Assembly (NCBI RefSeq): GCF_013096535.2
Contig: NZ_CP051265.2
Span: 310,001 to 374,000, forward strand
DNA: 64,000 bases
Source: Wolbachia endosymbiont of Diaphorina citri
Lineage (GTDB): Bacteria > Pseudomonadota > Alphaproteobacteria > Rickettsiales > Anaplasmataceae
Reading direction: 5' to 3'
The translations under genes were made by a program, and so were the position numbers. The notes under the pieces were generated by a model. That model saw only the letters and a list, made by a program, of their open reading frames with translations. It searched no databases and was not told the DNA's origin. This document shows positions 10,701 to 20,919 of this stretch, piece by piece. Numbering within the stretch: the first letter of the stretch is position 1; every line of letters starts with the position of its first letter.

Positions 10701-13700
10701 ACAGCCAAGTCTAAAGGTGTTTCACCATCTTTGTTTTTAGCTTTTAAGCTAGCTTCCTTCTTGATAAGATATTTCACTACTCTCAAATGATTATTCTGAG
10801 AAGCATAATGTAAAAGAGTGTTACCATTGCTATCTTTCACCTCTAAGCTAGTACCTTGGCTAATAAGATCCTCAACTTTATTAAGATCACCATTTTTTAC
10901 TGCAGATAACAATTTTTCATTTAAGTCTAACTGCATTTGTTCTATCGTTTGTACTATATCTGCGTAATCTTTTTGGACAGCCAAATCTAAAGGTGTTTTA
11001 CCCTCTTTATTTTTAGCCTTTAAACTAGCTCCCTTTTCGATGAGATATTCTACTACCTTCAAGTGACCATTACTACAAGCATTATGTAGAGCAGTATTAC
11101 CATTATTATCTTTAGTCTCTAAATCGGCACCTTGAGCGATAAGATCTTTTACTTTATCAAGATTACCATCCCTTGCATTAATTAACAATCCTTGATCCAA
11201 CTGTGCTTTCTCCAAAACTTCTATCACATCTTCTTCAGTAGCTAAGTCTAAAGGCGTTTTGCCATACATATCTGTAACGTTGACATTAGCACCCCTATCA
11301 AGAAGAAGTTTAACTACACTCAACCTGTTTGCATCAACAGCAAGATGCAAAGGCTTTTTATTATCTTTGTCTTGAGATTCAATATCAGCACCTTCATCAA
11401 GAAGAAATCTAATTATATCCAAGTTACCCTCTTGCACAGCAAAATGTAAAGGTGTTCCTTGAATCGTTATTTTATTATTAAATTTAGCACCGTTACTAAT
11501 AAGAAGTTTGACCACATCCCATTTACCTGACTGAGCAGCATAAAGTATCGGTGTCCAAGCAAGCTTGTCTTGAATTTCAATATCAGCATCTCTATCAAGA
11601 AGGAATTGGATCATGTCTAAATTATTTCCTGACGCAGCAAAGTGTAAAAGTGTTTGACCTTTCTTATCTTGAGTATCAATATTAGCACCTCTATCAAGAA
11701 GCAGTTCTACTACACTCCATTTACCTAATTGAGTAGCAAGAGATATTGGTGTGTACCCAAATTTATCTTGAACTTCAATATTAGCACCTCTATCAAGAAG
11801 AAGTTTAACATTATCACGTTTACCAGCTTTAGAAGCAAGATGCAAAGACGTCCTACCAAGTTCACCTGGAGCATTTATGTCTCCGCTGTTTGGGAATTCT
11901 AGAGGTATAGAACTCTCTTGTAAGTTAATAATAGAACTTACATTATTTAATTTATCAATACTATCTGAATTATTTATTTTATCTATTTCATCACTTAATA
12001 ATATTTCTTTGTCAATAAACTTTATAGATAATGTTTTCATTTTAGGTTCTTTATAGAAATCTCTAAAATATATAATACACAACTCATTTTCTTCTATGCC
12101 AGCATTAAAGGCATTGGTAACTATCAAGTCATACTTATCATGAAGGTAGGTATAATGCCCTGCTTTCTTAGATATAATTAGCTTATTCCCTTCTTCTATA
12201 TCTTGAGGTGTTACTAGAATGATTTTTTCATCAGAAATAAAGAATGAAGACTTCAAATCTAAATTATCATCTATTTTCAACGGTGCATTATCAAAAATAA
12301 TTTGTAATTTTTTATACCACTTATTTATAAGTGCATCTTTCAGCCTGACTGTTATTACATCTTGCTGCAAATCAGTAGCTGATATAGAAAGTTTAATTAA
12401 CAAATCATTTTTGTCTTTAATAACCATTGGTGCTGGTTTTATACTTAAATCCTTATCTACTTGTTTCACTAACTGACGAAAATCTAATGTTCTCTTTAAA
12501 CTTTTCTTTCCATTGGTATCATCATTTATTACTTTTTCTTGAATAGGGAAATTTTCAGTATCAAGTCTTGCATGGCCTGAAGTAATTACGTCTTTTTCAT
12601 CCACACTAATATTTTTTCTCTCGTCTATATTAGGTTTATTATGTATATCTCTCATGAAAGCAGGACAGGAATCAGTATTGCCCTTTTCGCTATTTCTTGC
12701 ACAACTACCTAAATCTAACTTACTCTCTGATGGAGAAACAAGCTCTCTAATATTTTCAACCACAGAGGATATTTTACTTACTACTTCCTGACCACTGTCC
12801 AACTTTAACCTAAGGTATTGATCCACTGCATTTTGATCGTGCCCATTCAATGAGAAAATATTCTGTAACCTTTTTGATAACTCCAAAATCTGAGTACTAT
12901 TCAATTTGTCCTTAACCCCTATAGCTTTAAAGGGATCAGAGCCTAGACTCACTTTACTATCTATTTCTTGTATATCACACCCCTTGTGAGTAGATCCACA
13001 ATCTTCAACCTTCCATACAAATTGTGAATCCTTCGTTTGTGGAGTCCAAGTAAACACTTGCCTTCTATTTTCATCATAATGAAGATAATCAAGAGCAGCG
13101 TATAAATACTCATTAAACTTAACATTCTTTATGTGAAGGTTATCGTAATAAGGTTCAATCTTCCATACAAATTGTGAATCCTTCGTTTGCGGAGTCCAAG
13201 TAAACACTCTCCTTCTTGCCTCATCATAATTAAGAACATCAAGAGCAGCATATAAGTACTCATTAAACATAAAACTCTTTATGTGAAAGCTGTCACCATA
13301 AGGTTCAATCTCCCATACAAATTGTTGATCTCTTGTCTTTGGAATCCAAGTAAATACATTACGCCTATTTTCATCATACTTTAAGGAATCAACAACAGCA
13401 TAAAGATCTTCATTAAACTTAACATTTTTAATACATACTTTTGACGAAAATACCACATTCTTTACTGATTCTGGTAATTTGCTTCTTATCTCTTCAAGAC
13501 TAGATCTCTCTTCTGGATGGAGACTACGGCAATTGTCTTTCTCCATAATTTCCTTCACATAATAGGCTAACTTAAACACTGCCTTGTTATTAAGATCATT
13601 TTTCTTTTGCATTGCATCAAATACAGCTACATAACCTTGAACACTTTGTGTGATACTACTACAATCGTGTATAAGCCTTAACATCTTTTTCGTATCTACT

Positions 13701-16700
13701 TTTTCATACACATTATTTACAGCTTCTTTCATTGCTTCACTACATAACTTTTTGTCAAGATTACAAATCCCATTTGTAGCGCTACTGGTCAAAGGAGAAT
13801 TATTTAACATACTATTCTCTAGATCCATCTTTATTATATTTTTAACCATAGAAGAGACTTTTCTTTGCTGATTACTTTCCTCAGTCATCATTAATTCAGA
13901 GCACCGGTTTATTACGTCTTGATCATAGCCACTTAATAAAAGATTATTTTGTAAAGTCCTTGACAATGCTGAGATCTGCGTACTATTTAAATCACCTCTA
14001 AACTCAGATAACTGCTCTAAGCTACAAAAACCCTCTACAAAGTTAACTTGATCTTGGAGTGAAGAAAAGCCTAAACATTGATATGTTGAATTTTTATTTG
14101 CAAAACCAGCAGTTGATACCAAACATTTAAAGTCAGTTTCTACTTTAGATGTATACTCATTTCTACTTTGGTAATTCTCTGAAGCTTTATCAATTAAACT
14201 TTGTATTTCTTTTACCTCAGATAGACTAAACCTATTTAATCTCAGGATCTTTATAGGTTCTAAACCCAGATCGAATTCCAATCTAGAAATTCTATAAGAT
14301 TCATTATGATCCCAATCTTTTATCTTGATCGTATGATTGGACTTCTTATCACGAAATATCAGATCTGTACCACTACTAGAAACTTTAACCCGATCAGGAG
14401 TAATATTCTTTAATATCATTACTCCTATGCGTTCCTCATCTTGTCCTACAGAAGTAGAAATATTTTTGTCTAATTTTTGATTATGTTGAATGATACTAGT
14501 AGAGTTACCAAAGTCTTCTATATATTCTTTTACAATTCTTTCATAATCATTTCTAAGTTTATCCTTATATTCCATTACATTATCAACGTTCTCCAACAAC
14601 CCAGAAGATGGAAGAAGATCATTGTTATTCCATAAAGAATAAGAAATACTCTCCCATTTGCTTCGATCAATATAGAACTCTTCTATTCTAATGATAAAAG
14701 GAATTTCACTTTCTCTTATTAATAAGAGATCATCTCTATCTTTATACTTTTTAATATCTTCAAGATGAGAATCTATTACTACATGATCACCTTGAAAATC
14801 CTTAGGCAACAAAAACATATTCTGAGTTTGTGTAGCTTGTAGAAAGGGAACTAATTTCCCTTTTCCTGAAGAAGAACATGACATTGATTGTACATAAGGA
14901 ATAAATGCTTCTCCTTTGTTATTCATAACTATAAGATGCCTATAATTAGGATCTTTAAGGTAATTTTTTACTTGAATGTTACTATTATTGTGTTTTAAAT
15001 ACAGGTCACATTGCTGGATTGAAAAATCCTTTTCAACCTCTGACATAAATAACGTATCCATTTTTTCATTATCTGAATGATTATCAATCTTAATTCCTTT
15101 ATTATTTATATCACCAGCAATAACATACACGTCACTTCCTTTTCCTCCTCTTGCAAACATAGTCCCTTGATCGAAGTTGATTACATCGTCTCCCGAAGAA
15201 CCAAAAACCATATGTGGAACTACACTATTATCTTGACTCTGTGTTTTGTCTCTAATAACACTCAAAACTTTATAATCCTTATTATTGTTTAGAATCTTTT
15301 TGTAATGAGTTTCAACATCATCTAGAGAATATTCTGAATGTAATTCAAATGAATTGATCTTTATAATCGATGAGTCTGATTTTTCAATCTTAGGAACAAT
15401 ATTACTACCATTTTTATCTATTAGTACAAAGTGAGGTTTATTACTGCTTTGCTCAACGTAATTTTTTATATCGAGAGTAAATTGGTTATCTTGACCAAAA
15501 TTTATCTTTAAAGATAAAGTATTACTGCTTGTGGAATAAGTAATTTGTTCACAATCACTTAATAAATCAAATTCTGAAAAAACTACAGTTCCTGTCCCCT
15601 TTATATTAATTTCTGAGCGTAAACTTCTACCTTTATAACCTGCGGTTTTTACGTAAAAAGTATAATTGCTTTCTCTACCTTCAACTGTAGTATATGGTGA
15701 AATAATTACTTTTTTACAATTTTCAACTATGTCTTTTGCATTATTACTAGAACCACCACCACTATCTATTATAACCTCACGATCATCAATTTCTGCAAAG
15801 TGTTCGGAATAACCCATACATAACACCCTATCTACTTTGTTTTTCCTTCCAACATAGTGATAATTAAAACTACTATTATTGATATAATCATCAATCAATA
15901 AATGATTATTCATTTTTACTTTTAATTGTCCAGAAGCACTAGGTTCAAAACGATAGTTAACATTCACCCCTACAACTGGGTTTTTCAATTGACTTAAGTC
16001 AAGTATATTAACAGAGTTACCTCCACCAATAATTTTACCTGAAAAGTCGATGTTATTCACAACAAACCTATTTACTACATTATTACCACCAGTTATTCTT
16101 GTTGTACCTGGATAAATTAGAAAATTATTGTTCCATTTATTGCTTCCAACAATTTCGCCTTTATCTATATTTTGTAAATCATAAACAATTATTTTGCCAT
16201 CTCTACCATCGTGACTAATAACCATTGCATTATCACAGTAGTATAAAGGCGGTTGAACTGAATTTGTAATACCTTTTTCATAATCTTGCCCAGTAATCTT
16301 TGGCAAACAAATCCTGCTAGCACCTGGTATACGATCAGGTATAACACGTGAAAGATCTTCGGTATTAGTGTCTTCCTTATCCATCAGAATTCTTGCATAA
16401 TCTGGACGAAGGGTATTACCTCTCACCTCTCCAAAACCAATACCATAAGCAACAACGCTGCTAGGACTATCTCTCAAAGCTTGCCAAACTCCTTTAGTTA
16501 GGCTATTAACTACGTCTTTCCTTGCTGCAAGATGTTGTACATCATCTGCCATAGGTTGAAAGAAAATTGTGCGCCAAAATATACTCCAATTTTCTCCATG
16601 AGTTGTATCATATCTCTTTTCATATTCTATAATATTGCTAACACCACTATAAATTCCATAACCTACCATTAACCCAACCCCAACTGCAATACCAACTCCA

Positions 16701-19700
16701 GGCATGCTAAGTGCTGTAAGAGCAACACCAGATACAAACGATGCAGTAGAAAAAGATATCGATGCTATATTATCCCTTATCTCCTTCTCTCCACATGGAT
16801 TATCACTATTCTCTCTTTTTTTACAATCTACAAGATTACTTGCTGATATGCCTATATCAACAATATCAAAGACACCGGTTATAGCTCCTGCCACTCCTCC
16901 TGCTATTTTACTTCCAAACTTTACTCCTGCAACTTGAACAGCAAATTTTGTCTGCTTACCTAAAACACCTGGTATCTTTCCTACCACCTTTTCAGCTGAT
17001 GCTAAAACTTTTGGAGTAATTTTAACCATCGCATTTTCGATTGGTTGAGATGCAAAAGACCATCCCATTCCTCCTAAATTTAATCCACAATCTGTTGTCA
17101 TTCCATCCTGACAAGATACAATAGCACCATGGATCCCTCTGATTAATTGTATTCCACCTGCAGCATTCATTAATCTGCCCTTTAGCTTTGGATTTTTTGT
17201 TAAACTACTATCTTGATGTACAATATCACCGTGCAAATCCTTGATACGTTCATTCTGAACATAGCGTTCATATCCTTGATCCCCAACAACCTTATCAAGT
17301 AAGTACTTGTGATCACCTTCAATACTTTTGTCCCCAACAAACTCTACTAGCTGAGCATTTTTTGCTTCATCTTGACTATTTTTAACATAAGTTAGAAACT
17401 TTTCACTATCAATTATAATCTTATCTACATTATTTTCATCTACCTTTCCTTTACTGAACTTTTCTACATCATCCCTTGAAAATAAGCAATTATTAATGCT
17501 TCTCTTGCTTCTACTACTTTGACCTACGCAAATATTTGGGTCAAATTCCCTATTAGATTGTTGTGTTCCAGCAAGAATATTTTGTAGGTTATCTATGCGT
17601 TGTTGATCTACACTCAATCTTTCCAAAAGATCCATTCTACTACTTATAAAATGATTTTCATTCCTTTCAATTTGCAAACGATTACGTATTTCATCTTCAA
17701 CAGGAATACTACGTGGTCTACTTTCTTGCAACACAGCATTAATATCTCTGGCGTTTTCCAATGCCCATAAACCGCAATTATAACCATCTCTCTGTTGATC
17801 AACAAGAACATCATTAACATTAATTTGAGCACTTTGTAAAATTTCACTAATATCACTTGTAATATGATTACCCAACGAGTCTGCATAGTAACCATTGTAC
17901 TGCTCATCTTGATGGGAGACAACTAACGTAACCCAATGATTATTATTTAAATTAACAATTAAAGTTAATGGCCTTTGTTCACCATCTCTTACACTATTTT
18001 GAAACTGCTGCAATTGACTTGATATATGTTCTGGTGACTCAACGATCTCAAACAGCGTATCAGTTCCATCGGTTGTATAACCATATTTTACCCTTGCAAT
18101 ATCAGCTATATCGTGTTGTTGAAGCCAGTAACGATAATTCTTTTCCGCTGTTGCAGATTCTAAAGTCCGCCGATTTTCTTCTTGTATAGATGAATATTCG
18201 ATTTTACGTATTACTTCTTCTACTGATCCTAAAGGCTTTTCCTTGGGTTTATCAATAACTTCATCACTACCAATCAGAAGTACAGAACTATGGACTACTT
18301 TAGCAGGAACAAACTTATCACTCGTTAATATTAAAGAATTTTTATCTTTAGCTTTCACATTAACAACTACACCCATGAAAAGCATTTTGTCACTATCTGT
18401 GATTGCTTTCAGTGCTGCCCCTTTAGCATATCTAACATTTTGTTCTTTTGTTAATTTATCAACTTCCTGTTTCAGCTGATCTTGATTTAAATTTTTATCT
18501 ATAAGCTTAAATTCCAGCGCTATAGGAGTGTATTCTTTAGTACCCTGATGTGAAAAACCAATACCTTGTATTACCATATCAACACGACCACCTGCTCCTA
18601 CTTGAAATTCAGGTATAATTAAAGTCTTTGCAGAAGTTTCCTGTAGCTTTAAATCACTGTAACTACTAAGTAAACCATTAAGAACAGCTTGTAATCTTGC
18701 TTCATTGGTAATCAAATCTTTAATAGGGTAAATCTTGTCTTCTACTTCAGTAAGCCACTTTTTGTAGGCTTGCAATGAAACTTCACCGTCAGAAGCATGT
18801 TGAGAAGTGATTGCTTGATCAAGCTTTGCCTTTAATTCATCAGCATTAGGGATCTCAAGAAAACTACCTGCAAATTGTTGATCTGCACCACTTGGGTTAT
18901 ATTTGCTTATCTGTTCTATTTCAAAAAGTTCTTCAAAAGATAATCCTGTTTCATATTTTTTGAGACTCATTTTAGTTTCTATGACATTTTTTACTTCTCC
19001 TATTCCAGGTATGTTCAGCACTGGAATTTTTTTATCAGCATAGAATTTCTTTGTATTAGACTCTCGTATATGAAAAATGAATGCTGTTTTCTCTTGCCCT
19101 TCATTACCTTGAACAAATATTAATGTCATAACCGGGCTTTTGGACAAAGTGTACTCCGTTCCTCCAGACCAATTCAGAGGGTACTCACCATATGAGTATA
19201 TATATTTTCTTACGTTACCCTGATCTTGACCAATCTTGTTGATTAAAATTGATTGACCTAACATATCTCTACTGAAATAGTAATGATCTTTTGTTTCTTT
19301 ATTCGCTGGAAAAGTATGGTATTCGCTTGATAACAAATCTTTTACCTTTCGCTTAAAAACTTCCTCAGAAATTGATTGATTATCCCACTCGCCAACTAGT
19401 TCGATAAATTCCTCCATCAAAGGAGCTGGTGGTTGTTTAATAGGTTTTACTTCAGTTTTAAACGGTTCCGCATTATCTAAATTCAACCCAACAGCAATAG
19501 CATTATCTGCGTTGGTTAAAATCCTCATCTTATTTGGTCTAAAACCTTCTATGTAATCTTCAGCTTGCCTCAGCGCGTCACTTGGATCAACTTGCCCTTC
19601 AGTTCCAGCCTTGAGTTCAATAAGAATTGGAACTGAATCAACAGCACGATTAGGACCACGAACAAGCAAAACAATATCAGCATAACCTCCTCCAGCAAAC

Positions 19701-20818
19701 TGCTCCAGATAGAGTTTGGTATTATCACGATATCGAAAGTTATCAAATACTCCTGCTACAAAGCCATGTTGATCAGCTTCGCGAGCACTAGTGCCATAAA
19801 CATTATCTTGTAAATTTAAATTAGTATGAACTTCTTTTATGTAAGTTAGAATTTCTTTAAGATTATCCTGAACTTGATCTATTTCTGCATCTGGATTAGC
19901 AAGCTTTTCAATATAATTTTCTAAATAATCAGACTGACCTAACTTTTTTTCCACTTCTATAAATGGAAACCCTTTTGGAGAAGGAAGAGGTATATCTTTG
20001 ATCTTCTTGTTACTTTCTACCTTAATATTTATTTTTGTATCTTCTCCATTACTCTTTAAGGTATACCCCTTTGCCGATGTGATTCTTGATAACTCCTTTC
20101 CAACATCATCACTAAGATCTTTACCTGACTTACCTAGAAATTGCTTAATTTGATCAAAAAATTTATTTTTAAACGCATAATCACCCTTTAATTCACCAGA
20201 ATCAATTTGCATTGTTTGAATATTTCCATTTATATCCTTAGCTTTACACTCCAATACGTTATTCTTCAGATATAAATGTAACTTCTTCGACTTAACATCT
20301 TTATCTGACTTTGGTTTGCTTTTTACTAACTCATACTTATCTTTCAAGATTTTTATTACATCAATTTGAAGCTTACGAGCATCCAATTCAGTATAATCTC
20401 TACCTATTACACTCTTGAACTCGCCCTTGGTGAATTCAAAACTCTTAGTATTTGTTTGTTTAGAATGTTGGGCCTCTACATCTTCAGTGAAAATAAAAAC
20501 ATGTATTTTCGATTCTGTTTCTGCTACAACCTTTAAAGTTCTTGCTCCCTCAAAACGAAAGTGTAACTTCTTTATACCTAGCTTGTCATTAAGTTTAGTA
20601 TCCAATACACTGGAAAAAGAACCTAAAACCCTATGAGGAAAAAAGCCAGGTTTTTCACTAGAATGTAAATAGGATTGTATTTGATCAACCAATGACTGAT
20701 ATCTTGCTTCAAAAGATTTATCCAGTGAATCAGAAGTTAAAGAATCCACCTTACCAAAAAGTAACTCCATTAGCTCGAAATCTTGTGGTTTTTCTTGCTG
20801 TTGATTATTATTAACCAT
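7712..20818 (-). CDS. cifB: CifB-type multidomain toxin (type V-like), 4368 residues
   Basis: This is the downstream partner of cifA and would cause the incompatibility modification. Approximate domain order by residue follows. 370-410 is a PD-(D/E)XK-like domain (A-D-I-V-L-L then E-L-K-A-G). 745-775 is a second one (V-D-M-V then E-F-K). 961-1015 is a Ulp1-like CE-clan protease with H-W-V-T-L, A-D-S-L-G, Q-x-D-G-Y-N-C-G. About 1105 is a furin-like R-S-K-R. 1200-1460 is a TcdA/TcdB-like hydrophobic pore region. About 1880-1905 has RTX-like G-G-K-G-S-D. 2460-2610 has three W-rich repeats of about 50 residues. 2780-2940 is a domain shared with the fragment at 42.7 kb. 2980-4130 holds about 35 ankyrin repeats. 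About 4143 is R-K-R-R. The last 200 residues are latrotoxin-C-like. The frame is intact. A GGGGG ribosome site precedes the ATG. Two PD-(D/E)XK domains plus long C-terminal extensions fit type V. Confidence 0.87.
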   Translation of the reverse strand: MVNNNQQQEKPQDFELMELLFGKVDSLTSDSLDKSFEARYQSLVDQIQSYLHSSEKPGFFPHRVLGSFSSVLDTKLNDKLGIKKLHFRFEGARTLKVVAETESKIHVFIFTEDVEAQHSKQTNTKSFEFTKGEFKSVIGRDYTELDARKLQIDVIKILKDKYELVKSKPKSDKDVKSKKLHLYLKNNVLECKAKDINGNIQTMQIDSGELKGDYAFKNKFFDQIKQFLGKSGKDLSDDVGKELSRITSAKGYTLKSNGEDTKINIKVESNKKIKDIPLPSPKGFPFIEVEKKLGQSDYLENYIEKLANPDAEIDQVQDNLKEILTYIKEVHTNLNLQDNVYGTSAREADQHGFVAGVFDNFRYRDNTKLYLEQFAGGGYADIVLLVRGPNRAVDSVPILIELKAGTEGQVDPSDALRQAEDYIEGFRPNKMRILTNADNAIAVGLNLDNAEPFKTEVKPIKQPPAPLMEEFIELVGEWDNQSISEEVFKRKVKDLLSSEYHTFPANKETKDHYYFSRDMLGQSILINKIGQDQGNVRKYIYSYGEYPLNWSGGTEYTLSKSPVMTLIFVQGNEGQEKTAFIFHIRESNTKKFYADKKIPVLNIPGIGEVKNVIETKMSLKKYETGLSFEELFEIEQISKYNPSGADQQFAGSFLEIPNADELKAKLDQAITSQHASDGEVSLQAYKKWLTEVEDKIYPIKDLITNEARLQAVLNGLLSSYSDLKLQETSAKTLIIPEFQVGAGGRVDMVIQGIGFSHQGTKEYTPIALEFKLIDKNLNQDQLKQEVDKLTKEQNVRYAKGAALKAITDSDKMLFMGVVVNVKAKDKNSLILTSDKFVPAKVVHSSVLLIGSDEVIDKPKEKPLGSVEEVIRKIEYSSIQEENRRTLESATAEKNYRYWLQQHDIADIARVKYGYTTDGTDTLFEIVESPEHISSQLQQFQNSVRDGEQRPLTLIVNLNNNHWVTLVVSHQDEQYNGYYADSLGNHITSDISEILQSAQINVNDVLVDQQRDGYNCGLWALENARDINAVLQESRPRSIPVEDEIRNRLQIERNENHFISSRMDLLERLSVDQQRIDNLQNILAGTQQSNREFDPNICVGQSSRSKRSINNCLFSRDDVEKFSKGKVDENNVDKIIIDSEKFLTYVKNSQDEAKNAQLVEFVGDKSIEGDHKYLLDKVVGDQGYERYVQNERIKDLHGDIVHQDSSLTKNPKLKGRLMNAAGGIQLIRGIHGAIVSCQDGMTTDCGLNLGGMGWSFASQPIENAMVKITPKVLASAEKVVGKIPGVLGKQTKFAVQVAGVKFGSKIAGGVAGAITGVFDIVDIGISASNLVDCKKRENSDNPCGEKEIRDNIASISFSTASFVSGVALTALSMPGVGIAVGVGLMVGYGIYSGVSNIIEYEKRYDTTHGENWSIFWRTIFFQPMADDVQHLAARKDVVNSLTKGVWQALRDSPSSVVAYGIGFGEVRGNTLRPDYARILMDKEDTNTEDLSRVIPDRIPGASRICLPKITGQDYEKGITNSVQPPLYYCDNAMVISHDGRDGKIIVYDLQNIDKGEIVGSNKWNNNFLIYPGTTRITGGNNVVNRFVVNNIDFSGKIIGGGNSVNILDLSQLKNPVVGVNVNYRFEPSASGQLKVKMNNHLLIDDYINNSSFNYHYVGRKNKVDRVLCMGYSEHFAEIDDREVIIDSGGGSSNNAKDIVENCKKVIISPYTTVEGRESNYTFYVKTAGYKGRSLRSEINIKGTGTVVFSEFDLLSDCEQITYSTSSNTLSLKINFGQDNQFTLDIKNYVEQSSNKPHFVLIDKNGSNIVPKIEKSDSSIIKINSFELHSEYSLDDVETHYKKILNNNKDYKVLSVIRDKTQSQDNSVVPHMVFGSSGDDVINFDQGTMFARGGKGSDVYVIAGDINNKGIKIDNHSDNEKMDTLFMSEVEKDFSIQQCDLYLKHNNSNIQVKNYLKDPNYRHLIVMNNKGEAFIPYVQSMSCSSSGKGKLVPFLQATQTQNMFLLPKDFQGDHVVIDSHLEDIKKYKDRDDLLLIRESEIPFIIRIEEFYIDRSKWESISYSLWNNNDLLPSSGLLENVDNVMEYKDKLRNDYERIVKEYIEDFGNSTSIIQHNQKLDKNISTSVGQDEERIGVMILKNITPDRVKVSSSGTDLIFRDKKSNHTIKIKDWDHNESYRISRLEFDLGLEPIKILRLNRFSLSEVKEIQSLIDKASENYQSRNEYTSKVETDFKCLVSTAGFANKNSTYQCLGFSSLQDQVNFVEGFCSLEQLSEFRGDLNSTQISALSRTLQNNLLLSGYDQDVINRCSELMMTEESNQQRKVSSMVKNIIKMDLENSMLNNSPLTSSATNGICNLDKKLCSEAMKEAVNNVYEKVDTKKMLRLIHDCSSITQSVQGYVAVFDAMQKKNDLNNKAVFKLAYYVKEIMEKDNCRSLHPEERSSLEEIRSKLPESVKNVVFSSKVCIKNVKFNEDLYAVVDSLKYDENRRNVFTWIPKTRDQQFVWEIEPYGDSFHIKSFMFNEYLYAALDVLNYDEARRRVFTWTPQTKDSQFVWKIEPYYDNLHIKNVKFNEYLYAALDYLHYDENRRQVFTWTPQTKDSQFVWKVEDCGSTHKGCDIQEIDSKVSLGSDPFKAIGVKDKLNSTQILELSKRLQNIFSLNGHDQNAVDQYLRLKLDSGQEVVSKISSVVENIRELVSPSESKLDLGSCARNSEKGNTDSCPAFMRDIHNKPNIDERKNISVDEKDVITSGHARLDTENFPIQEKVINDDTNGKKSLKRTLDFRQLVKQVDKDLSIKPAPMVIKDKNDLLIKLSISATDLQQDVITVRLKDALINKWYKKLQIIFDNAPLKIDDNLDLKSSFFISDEKIILVTPQDIEEGNKLIISKKAGHYTYLHDKYDLIVTNAFNAGIEENELCIIYFRDFYKEPKMKTLSIKFIDKEILLSDEIDKINNSDSIDKLNNVSSIINLQESSIPLEFPNSGDINAPGELGRTSLHLASKAGKRDNVKLLLDRGANIEVQDKFGYTPISLATQLGKWSVVELLLDRGANIDTQDKKGQTLLHFAASGNNLDMIQFLLDRDADIEIQDKLAWTPILYAAQSGKWDVVKLLISNGAKFNNKITIQGTPLHFAVQEGNLDIIRFLLDEGADIESQDKDNKKPLHLAVDANRLSVVKLLLDRGANVNVTDMYGKTPLDLATEEDVIEVLEKAQLDQGLLINARDGNLDKVKDLIAQGADLETKDNNGNTALHNACSNGHLKVVEYLIEKGASLKAKNKEGKTPLDLAVQKDYADIVQTIEQMQLDLNEKLLSAVKNGDLNKVEDLISQGTSLEVKDSNGNTLLHYASQNNHLRVVKYLIKKEASLKAKNKDGETPLDLAVQKNYIDIIEFLKKTQLDLDKELLAVANSDDLNRVKALVSQGASLEAKDNSDNTPLHNACNNGYVKVVEYLVEEGASLKAKNKDGEAPLHVAVQHDGTLEVIEFILSRDLSGINDVTNEGRTPLHLAIKGNKPDTIELLLRKGASIVVKDKNGKTPLDLAKQEDYTNIIEMIEEVQSELDEKLLMAVKDNNLSEVGDLINRNANVNARDMYSWTPLHWAAFKGYLEVAEFLVKKGADVNVASENLYGSKPIHIAVENNNENIVKFLLSKGVDVNDTDKQGYTPLHYAAWRSRSEVASLLFDKGANINAADASTAGKKPIHVAAENNSKSVIEFLLIKGVNVDEADKNGWTPLHYAAKFDQLEVAKFLIEKGANINAADASTAGKKPIHVAAENNSKGVIEFLLSKGVSVNDTDKDNRIPLHWASWSGNLGVVEYLIGKGANISAKDKDGRTPLDVAKDKRYDNVAEFLKQTQLKLNEQLLTAVQGGDFKKVKDLVNRGASLEDANIDAQDKEGKTPLHFAAQEGDFGMVQFFLDRGANIEIKDKYGWTPLHFAASSNKFDIVKLLFDKNANIKARDTYGNTPLHMAAQYSSKLEIVKFLLDKDINSINDITNNGWTPLHVAIQGNKLNTVELLLDRGADTEVRDIYNQTSLDLATRKGYLDIAGILKQVQRGKELLTAVQGVDRNKIVDLIRLGVNLEVKDNGGNTPLCISSLIGKLDIVGYLVSKGANVNAKNKDGKTPLDIARDKGYNNIVNYLEEVLNKEREEPLQRKRRHHHGDHNSHHLSHQPRTIDSSNKSEIAASSGIRPSSWINNFISWAKNLAASTFSIVPGLPAQYNIADKNNVKSDNKNIPQSTSSVGWNKFLNNENIALANCVADALDNTPSRRYQDLMSKGVEVVPSRRVAVEFALKKFNSFVEDKIRNLDSKEQARIRVELKDAYPEITASLERGVEFSGNVGLDNVLEKCKKCFCTNVLPKEVSTCLSDIGVTKLGGNLNR

Positions 20819-20919
20819 AACTAGCCCCCAATTTTAACCTTTTATAAATTTCATCCTCACTAAGCTCTTTGCATGCTTTCGTTTAAGTCTAAGCAACTGA
20901 ATTTCCTAAAACATAAACA

